Shown here one piece after another: positions 1 to 8,188 of a stretch of 42,314 nucleotides of DNA. The notes under the pieces were generated by a model. That model ran no database searches, was not told the DNA's origin, and saw only the letters and a program-made list of their open reading frames with translations. How positions within the stretch are numbered: the stretch's first letter is position 1; each line of letters starts with the position of its first letter. The position numbers were made by a program, and so were the translations under genes. The DNA is from Xanthomonas sp. NCPPB 1128. Its GTDB lineage: Bacteria; Pseudomonadota; Gammaproteobacteria; Xanthomonadales; Xanthomonadaceae. Where the stretch lies: positions 1-42,314 of the forward strand of contig NZ_LFME01000038.1 in NCBI RefSeq assembly GCF_001043115.1. The letters run 5' to 3'.

Positions 1-469
1 GGGTCGGGGTCGGTACGGTGGCATCGGCGACCTGCGCCGGCGGCAGCGCCTCGGGGGTCTGCGGCAGGCGCTGGGTCACGAACAGCGCGAGCAGCGCGAC
101 CGAGGCGGCCAGGGCCGCACTACCCCCCCAGCGCCAGGTGCGGCGCTTGCCGGCGGCACTGGCCGCCTGCGCGCGCACGGCCTGCTGCGCTTCGGCGGCC
201 ACCGCCTGGCGCACGCGGGCACTGAAATCGCTGGGCGCCGGCACGCTGACACGGCCGCGCAGGATGTCGCCGCACAGCTGCCAGCGCTCGTGGCAGCCGG
301 ACAATTCCTCGTCGTGCTGCAGCCGGCGCAGCACGAAGCGCGCTTCGTCGGCCGGCAGTTCGCCGTCGATCAGGGCGGACAGTTGCTGCCGGTAGTGCAG
401 CTCGAACTTGTCCGGCGCGGCGCTGTCGGGCGCCGGCACTGGCTTGGGAAAGGGCGTGCTATCGGTCAT
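1..469 (-). CDS. rseA: Anti-sigma-E factor RseA, partial (C-terminus beyond window)
   Basis: This gene encodes a membrane anti-sigma factor that holds RpoE inactive until envelope stress triggers its proteolysis. Translating the minus strand from the ATG at 469 gives an open frame to the window edge (156 codons seen, no stop). Residues 25-75 match the RseA N-terminal domain, including the stretch QQLSALIDGELP and the motif RWQLCGDILRG. A single hydrophobic segment lies at about residues 114-131, after the positive cluster KRRTWRW, and a Pro-rich stretch opens the periplasmic part. The start codon overlaps the rpoE stop in an ATGA arrangement, so the two genes should be translationally coupled. 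The periplasmic domain lies outside the window. Identity rests on this context and the N-terminal match. Confidence 0.88.
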   Translation of the reverse strand, partial: MTDSTPFPKPVPAPDSAAPDKFELHYRQQLSALIDGELPADEARFVLRRLQHDEELSGCHERWQLCGDILRGRVSVPAPSDFSARVRQAVAAEAQQAVRAQAASAAGKRRTWRWGGSAALAASVALLALFVTQRLPQTPEALPPAQVADATVPTPT

Positions 470-1086
470 ACGCGGTGTCGCTCACGGGTGGCGCTGTCGG
501 TATCCAGCAGGGGACGGAGTTCGGCGTCGATGGCCTCGCGGGCGCGGAAGATCCGCGAACGCACGGTGCCGATCGGGCAGCCCATCTTCTGCGCGATGTC
601 CTCGTAGCTCATGCCCTCCACCTCGCGCAGGGTGATGGCGGTGCGCAACTCTTCCGGCAAGGCGTTCACCGCCCTCATGACCGTCTGCTCCAGTTCCTGG
701 CGCATCAGCTCGCGCTCGGGCGTGTCGGTGTCGCGCAGCCGGGTGCCGCTGGCGAACTGCTCGGCATCGAGCACGTCGACATCGTCGGTGGGCGGCCTGC
801 GGTTGTGCGCGACCAGGTAGTTCTTGGCGGTGTTCACGGCGATCCGGTGCAACCATGTAGAGAACTGGGCGTCGCCGCGGAAGCTCCCCATCGCGCGGTA
901 GGCGCGGATGAAGGTGTCCTGGGCCACGTCCTGACATTCGCTCCAGTCGACGATGTAGCGCCCGATCAGGCCGACGATCCGATGCTGGTACTTGCGCACC
1001 AGCACATCGAACGCCGCGCTTTCGCCGCGCTGCACGCGCCGGACCAGTTCCAGGTCCAGCTCCTGGGGTGTTTCGACATCGGCCAT
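466..1086 (-). CDS. rpoE: RNA polymerase sigma-E factor RpoE
   Basis: This is an ECF sigma factor (about 206 residues) that directs RNA polymerase to envelope-stress promoters. Region 2 is visible in the motif QDVAQDTFIRAYRAMGSFRG followed by FSTWLHRIAVNTAKNYL. Region 4 is visible as LPEELRTAITLREVEGMSYE and IAQKMGCPIGTVRSRIFRAR, the helix-turn-helix that reads the -35 element. I chose the ATG at 1086 (MADVETPQ) because homologues begin this way; another in-frame ATG lies four codons upstream at 1098. The gene overlaps rseA by four bases and has a sigma-E-like promoter upstream at 1127-1153, which suggests autoregulation. Length and motifs are normal for the family. Confidence 0.96.
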   Translation of the reverse strand: MADVETPQELDLELVRRVQRGESAAFDVLVRKYQHRIVGLIGRYIVDWSECQDVAQDTFIRAYRAMGSFRGDAQFSTWLHRIAVNTAKNYLVAHNRRPPTDDVDVLDAEQFASGTRLRDTDTPERELMRQELEQTVMRAVNALPEELRTAITLREVEGMSYEDIAQKMGCPIGTVRSRIFRAREAIDAELRPLLDTDSATRERHRV

Positions 1087-1126
1087 AGCGGGCCGCACTC
1101 CTGTCAGCCCAACCTACGTCGGACCC

Positions 1127-1153
1127 TCTGACCGCCAATTCGGAAAAAAGTTC
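1127..1153 (-). promoter_or_regulatory. Putative sigma-E-dependent promoter of rpoE
   Basis: On the minus strand GAACTT (1153-1148) is followed by a 15-base spacer and GTCAGA (1132-1127). This resembles the known sigma-E consensus of GGAACTT and a GTCTAA/TCTGA-type -10 at 15-16 bases. The -10 lies about 40 bases upstream of the chosen rpoE ATG. Autoregulation of rpoE is established in other gammaproteobacteria; here it is inferred from the motif alone. Confidence 0.5.
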
Positions 1154-1325
1154 AGCGCCCCTCAGCGGATCGCCGCCCCACGACGTTAACCGGCGTTCCG
1201 TTAGGCTGGCGCAAGGCCAGCGGTCGCGGGACGCGCCTCAATTCCCCTGCATTGGGATTTGACGCGACGGAAACAACCTCTGGATGATAACGATCTTCTC
1301 CATACACAAGCGGATGGTCCTCCCC

Positions 1326-3389
1326 ATGCTTTCAGGCTTCGACGGGCTCCGATTCAGTCACTGGCAAGCGGATATCCGCGGCGACGGCGTCGTCGTGCTC
1401 AGCCTCGACCGCCAGGACGCGCCCGTCAACGCGCTGTCGCAGGACGTGCTGCTGGAGCTGGGCAATCTGCTCGAGCGCATCGCCATCGATCCGCCCAAGG
1501 GCGTGGTGATCCGTTCGGCCAAGGACAATGGCTTCATCGCCGGCGCCGACCTCAAGGAGTTCCAGGAGTTCGACCGCCGCGGCACCGTCAACGACGCCAT
1601 CCGCCGCGGCCAGGCCACCTTCCAGAAGCTGGCGGAACTGCCCTGCCCCACGGTCGCGGCGATCCACGGCTTCTGCATGGGCGGCGGCACCGAGATCGCC
1701 CTGGCCTGCCGCTACCGCGTCGCCTCCAGCGATGCGGCCACCCGCATCGGCCTGCCCGAGACCAAGCTCGGCATCTTCCCCGGCTGGGGCGGCAGCGCGC
1801 GCCTGCCGCGGCTGATCGGCGCGCCGGCGGCGATGGACCTGATGCTCACCGGGCGTACCGTGTCGGCTTCGGCGGCGCGGGCGATGGGCCTGGTCGACAA
1901 GGTCGCCGCGCCGGCCGTGCTGACCGACACCGCGGTGGCGCTGGCCCTGTCCGGCAGCGCCCGTGCCTTCAAGCAACGCGCCACCGCCTGGGCCACCAAC
2001 ACCTGGCCGGCGCGCAAGCTGCTGGCGCCACAGATGCGCAAGCAGGTGGCACGCAAGGCGCGCAAGGAACACTACCCGGCGCCATACGCGCTGATCGGCG
2101 TGTGGGAGCGCAGCGGCGGCAGCGGCATCCAGGCGCGCCTGGATGCCGAGCGCAAGGCCGTGGTCAAGCTGGCCAGCACGCCGACCGCACGCAACCTGAT
2201 CCGCATCTTCTTCCTCACCGAACGGCTCAAGGCGCTGGGCGGCAGGGATCACGGCATCCGCCACGTGCACGTGGTGGGCGCCGGGGTGATGGGCGGCGAC
2301 ATCGCCGCCTGGTCGGCCTACAAGGGCTTCGAGGTGACCCTGCAGGACCGCGAGCAGCGCTTCATCGATGGCGCGCTGAGCCGCGCCGGCGAGTTGTTCG
2401 CCAAGCGGGTCAAGGACGACAGCAAGCGCCCGGCGGTGGCGGCACGCTTAAAGGGCGACCTCGCCGGCGACGGCGTGCCGAGCGCCGACCTGGTGATCGA
2501 GGCGATCATCGAGAACCCGCAGGCCAAGCGCGAGCTGTACCAGTCCCTGGAACCGCGCATGCAGCCGACCGCGCTGCTCAGCACCAACACCTCCTCGATC
2601 CCGCTGACCGAACTGCGCGAGCACATCCAGCGCCCGGCGCAGTTCGGCGGCCTGCACTACTTCAATCCGGTAGCGCAGATGCCGCTGGTGGAGATCGTCT
2701 GCCACGACGGCCTGGCGGCGGAGAACCAGAAGCGGCTGGCCGCGTTCTGCAAGGCGATCGACAAGCTGCCGGTGCCGGTCGCCGGCACGCCCGGCTTCCT
2801 GGTCAACCGCGTGCTGTTCCCGTACATGCTGGAAGCGGCCACCGCCTACGCCGAAGGCATTCCCGGCCCGGCGATCGACAAGGCCGCGGTGAAGTTCGGC
2901 ATGCCGATGGGTCCGATCGAACTGATCGACACGGTGGGCCTGGACGTGGCCGCCGGCGTCGGCGCCGAGCTGGCGCCGTTCCTGGGCCTGCCGATCCCGG
3001 CGGCGTTGCAGACGGTGGAGCCGGGCAAGCGCGGCAAGAAGGACGGCCAGGGCCTGTACACCTGGGAGAACGGCCGCGCCAAGAAGCCGGAACTGCCCAA
3101 GGACTACCGCGCGCCGGACGATCTGGAAGACCGCCTGATCCTGCCGCTGCTCAACGAGGCGGTCGCCTGCCTGCACGAAGGCGTGGTCGCCGATGCCGAC
3201 CTGCTCGATGCCGGCGTGATCTTCGGCACCGGCTTCGCGCCGTTCCGCGGCGGCCCGATCCAGCACATCCGCGCCGCCGGCGCCGACGTGCTGCTGGCGC
3301 GCCTGCGCGCCCTGCAGGCCCGCTACGGCGAACGCTTCGCGCCGCGCCCGGGTTGGGAGTCGCCGGCGTTGCGCGAACCGGTGGTCTGA
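1326..3389 (+). CDS. fadJ: FadJ/FadB-type enoyl-CoA hydratase / 3-hydroxyacyl-CoA dehydrogenase
   Basis: This is a bifunctional beta-oxidation enzyme (687 residues) that hydrates trans-2-enoyl-CoA and oxidises the 3-hydroxyacyl-CoA with NAD+. The N-terminal crotonase domain (about 1-200) shows the oxyanion/catalytic signatures GGGTEIALA (Glu123) and LPETKLGIFPGWGG (Glu145). The Rossmann dehydrogenase domain begins at VVGAGVMGGDIAAW (Gly318 region) and carries GGLHYFNPVAQMPLVEIV, where the catalytic His lies. Two C-terminal dehydrogenase domains follow. I chose the ATG at 1326 (MLSGFDGLRF) because the crotonase fold starts right after it; ATGs at 1314 and 1284 are possible, and no Shine-Dalgarno site is strong. 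No partner thiolase gene lies nearby. FadJ versus FadB cannot be settled from the sequence alone. Confidence 0.9.
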   Translation: MLSGFDGLRFSHWQADIRGDGVVVLSLDRQDAPVNALSQDVLLELGNLLERIAIDPPKGVVIRSAKDNGFIAGADLKEFQEFDRRGTVNDAIRRGQATFQKLAELPCPTVAAIHGFCMGGGTEIALACRYRVASSDAATRIGLPETKLGIFPGWGGSARLPRLIGAPAAMDLMLTGRTVSASAARAMGLVDKVAAPAVLTDTAVALALSGSARAFKQRATAWATNTWPARKLLAPQMRKQVARKARKEHYPAPYALIGVWERSGGSGIQARLDAERKAVVKLASTPTARNLIRIFFLTERLKALGGRDHGIRHVHVVGAGVMGGDIAAWSAYKGFEVTLQDREQRFIDGALSRAGELFAKRVKDDSKRPAVAARLKGDLAGDGVPSADLVIEAIIENPQAKRELYQSLEPRMQPTALLSTNTSSIPLTELREHIQRPAQFGGLHYFNPVAQMPLVEIVCHDGLAAENQKRLAAFCKAIDKLPVPVAGTPGFLVNRVLFPYMLEAATAYAEGIPGPAIDKAAVKFGMPMGPIELIDTVGLDVAAGVGAELAPFLGLPIPAALQTVEPGKRGKKDGQGLYTWENGRAKKPELPKDYRAPDDLEDRLILPLLNEAVACLHEGVVADADLLDAGVIFGTGFAPFRGGPIQHIRAAGADVLLARLRALQARYGERFAPRPGWESPALREPVV

Positions 3390-3409
3390 GCGTCGCATCT
3401 GCTTCTCGC

Positions 3410-3471
3410 AGGAGCGGCTTCGGCCGCGACCGGCATTCTCGAGAAAGCCCATCGCGGCTGAAGCCGCTCCT
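3410..3471. repeat. REP-like inverted repeat (AGGAGCGGCTTCAGCC family), hairpin copy 1
   Basis: The arms at 3410-3429 and 3452-3471 are 20 bases each and pair with one mismatch around a 22-base loop. The copy lies 20 bases after the fadJ stop and could act as a transcription terminator or mRNA stabiliser. The same arm sequence recurs at 3531, 31781-31893 and 39020-39106. No REP-associated transposase gene is present in the window. Confidence 0.85.
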
Positions 3472-3530
3472 ACAAAAAACGCGTTGCGGGGGGACGGGCC
3501 GAGCGCTTGCGTATGCTCCGGCCATCCACA

Positions 3531-3558
3531 TAGGAGCGGCTTCAGCCGCGACCGGCAT
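3531..3558 (+). repeat. REP-like repeat, single arm
   Basis: This is a lone arm beginning TAGGAGCGGCTTCAGCCGCG, continuing into ACCGGCATTC as in the first copy. It lies between the hairpin at 3410-3471 and the end of the cation-efflux gene. It has no matching right arm nearby. Confidence 0.75.
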
Positions 3559-3635
3559 TCCCGGTGCGCGAAAGCGGCCGCTCAAGAACGGGAAACAACG
3601 GTGGCGCTGGCATGCGCCATCCGCAACGGTGTCGG

Positions 3636-4643
3636 CTATGGATGCGAATGCCCATGCGCATGACCGTGCCCGCGGTGGTCATGGGCATGATCATGCGCGT
3701 CGTGACCATGCCCACGAGGACCGTGACCACCACCCTCGCCCGCCGCGGCCGGCGCGCCACACGGCGTGGTGCCGCAATGGCCGGCTTCCATCTGCAGGGT
3801 GATGTGGTCGATGCCGAAACGCGCATGCAGGCCATCGCACAGCGCAGCGCGCAGCGCATCGGCGTCGGCGCCGTCGGCCACCACCACGTGCGCGGTCAGC
3901 GCCGGCGTGCTGGAGGCCAGCGCCCACACGTGGAGGTCGTGCACGCTGGCCACGCCGGGCGCTGCCTGCAGATGGCCACGTACCGCATCCAGATCCACGC
4001 CCTTGGGCACGCCTTCCAGCAGCACGTTGATCGCCTCGCGCAGCAGCACCCAGGTCCGCGGCAACACCCACAAGCCGATCAGCACCGCCAGAATCGGATC
4101 GATCAGTTTCCAGCCGGTGACGCGGATCGCCAGCGCACCGACGATCACCGCGACCGAGCCGAGCATGTCGCTCCACACTTCCAGGTAGGCGCCCTTCATG
4201 TTGAGGCTCTCGCCGCTGCCGGCCTTGAGCAGGCGCATCGAGATCAGGTTGATCAGCAGGCCGAACGCGGCGATGCCCAGCATGCCGACGGTAGCGATCT
4301 CCTGCGGCTGGCGGAAGCGCTGCACCGCCTCCCACAGGATGTATGCCGCCACGCCGAACAGCAGTGCGCCATTGACCAGCGCGCCCAGCGCCTCCAGCCG
4401 CGCATAGCCATAGCTGCGCTTGGCATCCGGCGGCCGCCGGCTCAGCCGGACCGCGATCAGCGCGATCATCAGCGCCAGCGTGTCGGTGGCCATGTGCGCG
4501 GCGTCGGACAACAACGCCAGGCTGTTGGTGACGAAGGCGCCGGCCACCTCCACCACCAGGAACAGCGCGGTGAGGCCGAGCGCCCACCACAGCGGCTGCT
4601 CGTGACGGATTTCGGTGGGGGCGTGGCTGTGATCGTGTCCCAT
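3636..4643 (-). CDS. Cation diffusion facilitator (CzcD/ZitB-type zinc/cobalt/cadmium exporter)
   Basis: This inner-membrane proton-coupled exporter (335 residues) moves divalent metals, typically Zn2+, out of the cytoplasm. The CDF signature NSLALLSDAAHMATD lies in transmembrane segment 2, and a second metal-site segment reads YLEVWSDMLGSV, with Glu at the first position of the x-x-x-x-D pattern as in CzcD-type members. About six hydrophobic segments precede a cytoplasmic C-terminal domain (VHDLHVWALAS). Both ends are His-rich: MGHDHSH at the N-terminus and a long HGHDAHDHAHDH-type tail at the C-terminus. The tail is longer than usual and probably binds metal. The gene stands alone; substrate specificity is inferred from the family. 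Confidence 0.93.
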   Translation of the reverse strand: MGHDHSHAPTEIRHEQPLWWALGLTALFLVVEVAGAFVTNSLALLSDAAHMATDTLALMIALIAVRLSRRPPDAKRSYGYARLEALGALVNGALLFGVAAYILWEAVQRFRQPQEIATVGMLGIAAFGLLINLISMRLLKAGSGESLNMKGAYLEVWSDMLGSVAVIVGALAIRVTGWKLIDPILAVLIGLWVLPRTWVLLREAINVLLEGVPKGVDLDAVRGHLQAAPGVASVHDLHVWALASSTPALTAHVVVADGADADALRAALCDGLHARFGIDHITLQMEAGHCGTTPCGAPAAAGEGGGHGPRGHGHDAHDHAHDHRGHGHAHGHSHP

Positions 4644-5090
4644 GGGGCGACCGGTCGGCGATGCGAAGGAAGATGGCCGCTACCTTAGGCCTCCACCTGC
4701 GCGGAGACTATTACACCCTCGGCGCGACCGCCTGCCCCGGGACGGACGCCGTGCGCCGCGGTACTGCGTGTGCTTTAAACGTCCTTAGCCGGCAGCGCAT
4801 CTTTTCCAGCGTTCGCATGACCTGGAATGGCGAACAAAACGTCGCGAGCAGTCCCCGGGTGGGTGCGGACGACACGCAGGAACCGTAGTGCACGAGTGGT
4901 ACATGAGGATTCGGAGCACCGTCCGCACCCGTCTGTTGGCTGCGCAGCAGTTTTGTTAGCCGCTCTTGGCGAAGAAGCGTGGACTGCCAGCATGGCGGGC
5001 AACTCCGACAGACTGGCACGTCGCGCTGACCGCGCACTGCCAGATAGGCGTTGCGGGCCACGGCGCATCGGCCACGACCCGCAGCGTTGT
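4644..5090. other. Intergenic region without a supported gene
   Basis: This stretch separates the cation-efflux gene from the DUF4142 gene, both on the minus strand. The short open frames in it have no recognisable domain, ribosome-binding site or conserved start. An imperfect dyad, TAGGCCTCC at 4686-4694 and GGAGACTA at 4703-4710, lies about 45 bases upstream of the efflux gene. It could be an operator, but I cannot tie it to a known metal regulator. Confidence 0.5.
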
Positions 5091-5729
5091 TCAGCGGGTG
5101 GAACCAGCCGACGGCGCACCTGCGCTCTGCAGCTGCTGGGCCTTGGCCAGATGTTCGGCCACATGCGTGCGCGTGGTGCGCAGATGCGCGGCCACGTCCG
5201 GCGTCTTGGCCGCGGGAATCAGGGTGCTGTCGAGCATCTGCAGGGCGGCCTGGTGATCCTTGACCATCGCCATCACGTAGGCCTGCTCGAAGCGGTCACC
5301 GTCCAAGGCCTGCAGCTTGCCGGCTTCCGCCTTGGCCTTCTGCATCTGCTGCTGCGCGGGCGCGGCCTTGGTGTCGGGCCCCCATGGCGCGATCTTGGCA
5401 TTGTTGTCGGAGTGCTCCTTCACCATCTGCATGGCGTAATCGCGCACCGGGCCCTTGACCTGCTTCTGCAGGGCCAGATTGCCGGCGTTGACCTCGCTGG
5501 TGTTGATCGCCGACAGCACGCCCAGCGCCTGCTTTTCGTTGAGCGTCGCCGCCCGCGCGCCCTGCATGCTGGACGCCGCCGGCGAGGCAGTCGTCGAGGG
5601 AGTGTCTTGGTGCATGGCGCCGGGATCGCGCGTGCCGGCCTGGCCGGACGTGTCGGTCTGCGCGTGGGCCAGGCCGATGCCGAGGACCGACAGCAGCGCC
5701 AGGGAAAGACCGGAACGGTAGGTACGCAT
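5091..5729 (-). CDS. Secreted DUF4142 protein
   Basis: This 212-residue protein has a typical Sec signal peptide (MRTYRSGLSLALLSVLGIG, cleavage probably after AHAQ). A low-complexity Ser/Thr/Ala linker and then a helical DUF4142 domain follow (about residues 60-205). The domain shows the pattern LNEKQALGVLSAINTSEVNA with KEHSDNNAKI in the second helix and MVKDHQAALQML in the third. DUF4142 is a ferritin-like four-helix family of unknown function that is common in the periplasm of Xanthomonas and other proteobacteria. The start at 5729 is supported by AAGGAAA about eight bases upstream; upstream in-frame ATGs would spoil the signal peptide. No function can be assigned. Confidence 0.88.
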   Translation of the reverse strand: MRTYRSGLSLALLSVLGIGLAHAQTDTSGQAGTRDPGAMHQDTPSTTASPAASSMQGARAATLNEKQALGVLSAINTSEVNAGNLALQKQVKGPVRDYAMQMVKEHSDNNAKIAPWGPDTKAAPAQQQMQKAKAEAGKLQALDGDRFEQAYVMAMVKDHQAALQMLDSTLIPAAKTPDVAAHLRTTRTHVAEHLAKAQQLQSAGAPSAGSTR

Positions 5730-5855
5730 GACAATTTCCTTTGCATGGCAGGTGCGGCCATGCTCCGCGGCCACTCGTGAGCGCATGGTTGAACGCGGGT
5801 GCAGGCGATGCGAAATACGCGTTCGCGTCGTCGATGCGAATCTGCGGCGTCGCAC

Positions 5856-6863
5856 CTACGGCAACCAGCGCAGCAGCAGCACGCTGAGGCTGGCCAGCGC
5901 CAGCAGCGACAGGGTGCCGGCCGCCAGCACACGGCCACCGGAGGCGAGCACCGTGCGCAGGTTCACCGACAGGCCCAGTGCGGCCATCGCCACCAGGGTG
6001 AACAGCAGCGACAGCGTTTGCGCCGCTTCGATCACCGGTGCCGGCAGCGCACCCAGCGCGCGCAGGCCCATCATGCCGACGAAGCCGAACACGAACCACG
6101 GCACCAGTGCATGCGCCGGACGCCGCTGCGCCGGCGTTCCGCCGCGGACCAGTCCCAGCAGCAGCATCACCGGCCCCAGCATCAGCACGCGCATCAGCTT
6201 CACCAGCGCACCGACCTGCGCGCTCAGCGCACCCACCGGCACGGTCGCCGCCAGCACCTGCGGCACGGCGTACACGGTCAGACCGGCGAGGATGCCGTAA
6301 TGGCGCTGGTCCAGGCCCAACAAGGGCACCGCCAGCGGCAGCAGCAACACCACCAGCACGCCGAGTGCAGCGGTGAACGCGATCGCCGCAGCGACGTCGT
6401 CGGAGTCGGCGTCGATCACCGGCGCTGCCGCCACGATCGCCGAATTGCCGCAGATCGCGTTGCCACAGGCCACCAGCGTGGCCAGCCGCGACGGCAGCCC
6501 CAGCGCGCGACCGATGCCGTAGCCGAGCGCGATCGCCAGCAGCACCACCGCGGCGATGGCGCCCAGCAACAGGCCGCCGGCCGCGCCAATGGCACCGATC
6601 CCGACCGACGCGCCGAGCAGCACGATGGCCACTTCCAGCGGCAGCTTGGCGGCGAAGGCGATGCCGGCATGGCTGGACGGCGGCAGTGGCCATGCCGTGC
6701 GCAGCAGCGTGCCGAGCACGATCGCGAACACCAGCGCATCGATCCAGCGCCGGCCCAGCCACTGCAGTTGCGCACGCTCGGCCAGCCAGGCCAAAGCGGC
6801 GACGCCGATGGCCAGGGCCAGCCCGGGCAGCAAGCCGGAAAATCTGTGCAGTGGCGCGTGCAT
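5856..6863 (-). CDS. yeiH: YeiH-family (UPF0324) putative sulfate exporter
   Basis: This is a polytopic inner-membrane protein (about 335 residues, roughly ten hydrophobic segments) of the YeiH family. The family fold shows LEVAIVLLGASVG, then LVACGNAICGNSAIVAAAPV, the characteristic re-entrant motif, then YAVPQVLAA. Family members are annotated as putative sulfate exporters on little experimental evidence. I prefer the ATG at 6863 (MHAPLHRF); a TTG at 6905 with GGAG upstream would add 14 residues. The gene is divergent from a LysR-type regulator across a palindrome at 6922-6933, the same arrangement as yeiH and yeiE in Escherichia coli, so control by that regulator is likely. Confidence 0.88.
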   Translation of the reverse strand: MHAPLHRFSGLLPGLALAIGVAALAWLAERAQLQWLGRRWIDALVFAIVLGTLLRTAWPLPPSSHAGIAFAAKLPLEVAIVLLGASVGIGAIGAAGGLLLGAIAAVVLLAIALGYGIGRALGLPSRLATLVACGNAICGNSAIVAAAPVIDADSDDVAAAIAFTAALGVLVVLLLPLAVPLLGLDQRHYGILAGLTVYAVPQVLAATVPVGALSAQVGALVKLMRVLMLGPVMLLLGLVRGGTPAQRRPAHALVPWFVFGFVGMMGLRALGALPAPVIEAAQTLSLLFTLVAMAALGLSVNLRTVLASGGRVLAAGTLSLLALASLSVLLLRWLP

Positions 6864-6921
6864 GGGAGCGATCCGGATCGAGGTGGCGACAGGCTGCGCC
6901 TGCAAACCGTTTCACTCCATC

Positions 6922-6933
6922 GCATAATTATGC
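6922..6933. promoter_or_regulatory. Putative LysR-type operator GCATAATTATGC
   Basis: This perfect 12-bp palindrome is AT-rich in GC-rich surroundings and lies in the divergent yeiH-lysR spacer. It fits the T-N11-A dyad class bound by LysR regulators. It starts 34 bases upstream of the lysR ATG and about 60 bases upstream of the preferred yeiH ATG. Confidence 0.6.
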
Positions 6934-6966
6934 ACACTTCATTCGACAGATCCGAACGGTGGCCGC

Positions 6967-7860
6967 ATGACCCTGGAGCAACTCGCACTGTTCGTGGCGG
7001 TGGCCGAGCGCCAGCACCTGACCCTAGGTGCGCAGGCCGCGCATCGCACGCCCTCGGCCGCCAGCGCCGCGATCAAGGCGTTGGAGCAGCAGTACGGGGT
7101 GGCGTTGTTCGACCGGGTCGGCCGCGGCCTGGCGCTGACCGCGGCCGGTGCGGCGTTCTGCGAGGACGCCAAGGCGATCCTGGCACGCAGCCGCGCCGCC
7201 GAACTGGCGTTGAGCGAATGGCGCGGCGTGCTGCGCGGCACGCTCGACCTGCATGCCAGCCAGACCGTGGCCAGCTACTGGCTGCCGACCCGGCTGATGG
7301 CGTTTCATGCGCGCTATCCGCAGATCGAAATCCGCCTGAGCGTGGGCAACACCGACAGCGTGGCGCGCGCGGTGCGCGAGGGACGCGCCGAACTGGGCTT
7401 CGTCGAGGGGCGAGTGCAGACCCCGGAACTGCTGAGTTCGCCGCTGGACCATGACCGGCTGCGCGTGGTGGCCGCGCCAGACCACCCGCTGGCCGGGCGC
7501 CGCCGCCTCGGCTTGGCACGGATGGTCGCGGACAGCACCTGGATCATGCGCGAGCCCGGCTCGGGCACCCGCTCGGCGTTCGAGGCGGCGCTGCGCGATG
7601 CCGGCATCGCCCCGGAACGCCTGCGCGTGGCGCTGTCCCTGCCCTCCAACGAAGCGGTGCTGTCGGCGGTGCAGGCCGGGCACAGCCTGGCGGCGATCTC
7701 GCAGCTGGCCGCGGCGCCGTGGCTGGAGAGCGGCCGCCTGCACGGCATCGAAGTGGCCCTGGCCGAACGCACCTTCCATGTCCTGCGCCACCGCGAACGC
7801 GGCGTGGGCGCGGCAGCCGCCGCCCTGCTCGACTTGCAGGCGCTGCCCTCCGCGGCCTGA
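6967..7860 (+). CDS. LysR-family transcriptional regulator (YeiE-like)
   Basis: This is a DNA-binding regulator of 297 residues. The N-terminal winged helix-turn-helix (about 1-60) reads MTLEQLALFVAVAERQHLTL, followed by SAASAAIKALEQQYGVALFD and RVGRGLALTAAG. The effector domain (about 90-290) has the usual DLHASQTVASYWLPTRLMAF start and the EPGSGTR element found in CysB/CbbR/YeiE-type members that bind small anions or metabolites. It is divergent from the yeiH gene and probably controls it and itself through the palindrome at 6922-6933. The effector is unknown; a sulfur compound is a guess from the neighbour. Confidence 0.92.
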   Translation: MTLEQLALFVAVAERQHLTLGAQAAHRTPSAASAAIKALEQQYGVALFDRVGRGLALTAAGAAFCEDAKAILARSRAAELALSEWRGVLRGTLDLHASQTVASYWLPTRLMAFHARYPQIEIRLSVGNTDSVARAVREGRAELGFVEGRVQTPELLSSPLDHDRLRVVAAPDHPLAGRRRLGLARMVADSTWIMREPGSGTRSAFEAALRDAGIAPERLRVALSLPSNEAVLSAVQAGHSLAAISQLAAAPWLESGRLHGIEVALAERTFHVLRHRERGVGAAAAALLDLQALPSAA

Positions 7861-8188
7861 GCGTCGCGTGGGAAGGACGTAGACGCAGCGCGCGACATCC
7901 ATTCCAAAACGAGATAGCCCTCGGCAAATGCTTCATTGGAATGGAATGCCTGTCGCTTCTATCCTCGCTCCCGGTCTCTCGCGCGCCAAGGCGGCGAAAG
8001 GGGGATGTCCGCGGCGTCACCGCCGGACATGCCACGCACGCCCTGCCACGCCGATAGACACGACATCGAGGACAACGAACAGGACAGCCTGCAGCCATGC
8101 ACGCCAGCCTGCCGATGCCCACCCAGGACCGGACCCTCCGGCCTACGCCAACTTGCTCGGTCACTTTTTGTCCTGGGAGGGAACAAAA
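7861..8188 (+). promoter_or_regulatory. Leader region of the galactan locus with an inverted repeat
   Basis: I see no gene in this 328-base stretch. CCATTCCAA (7899-7907) and TTGGAATGG (7936-7944) form a perfect 9-bp inverted repeat with a 28-base spacer. The right arm overlaps a weak -35-like TTGGAA (7936-7941), and CTATCC follows after 17 bases. Transcription from there would give a leader of about 220 bases before the receptor gene. A GGGAGGGA ribosome-binding site precedes the ATG at 8189. Confidence 0.4.

Noticed and set aside
1259-3802. Long plus-strand frame overlapping the fadJ-like gene in another phase
   Set aside because: Arg/Gly/Ala-rich translation without motifs; the overlapping frame carries intact hydratase and dehydrogenase signatures.
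4644-5090. Small genes or a structured RNA in the spacer after the efflux gene
   Set aside because: Short frames lack support, and I could not draw a tRNA cloverleaf or a known riboswitch core.
7861-8188. Upstream extension of the receptor to 7928
   Set aside because: The added 87 residues have no signal peptide or domain, while 8189 has a ribosome-binding site and an immediate signal peptide.
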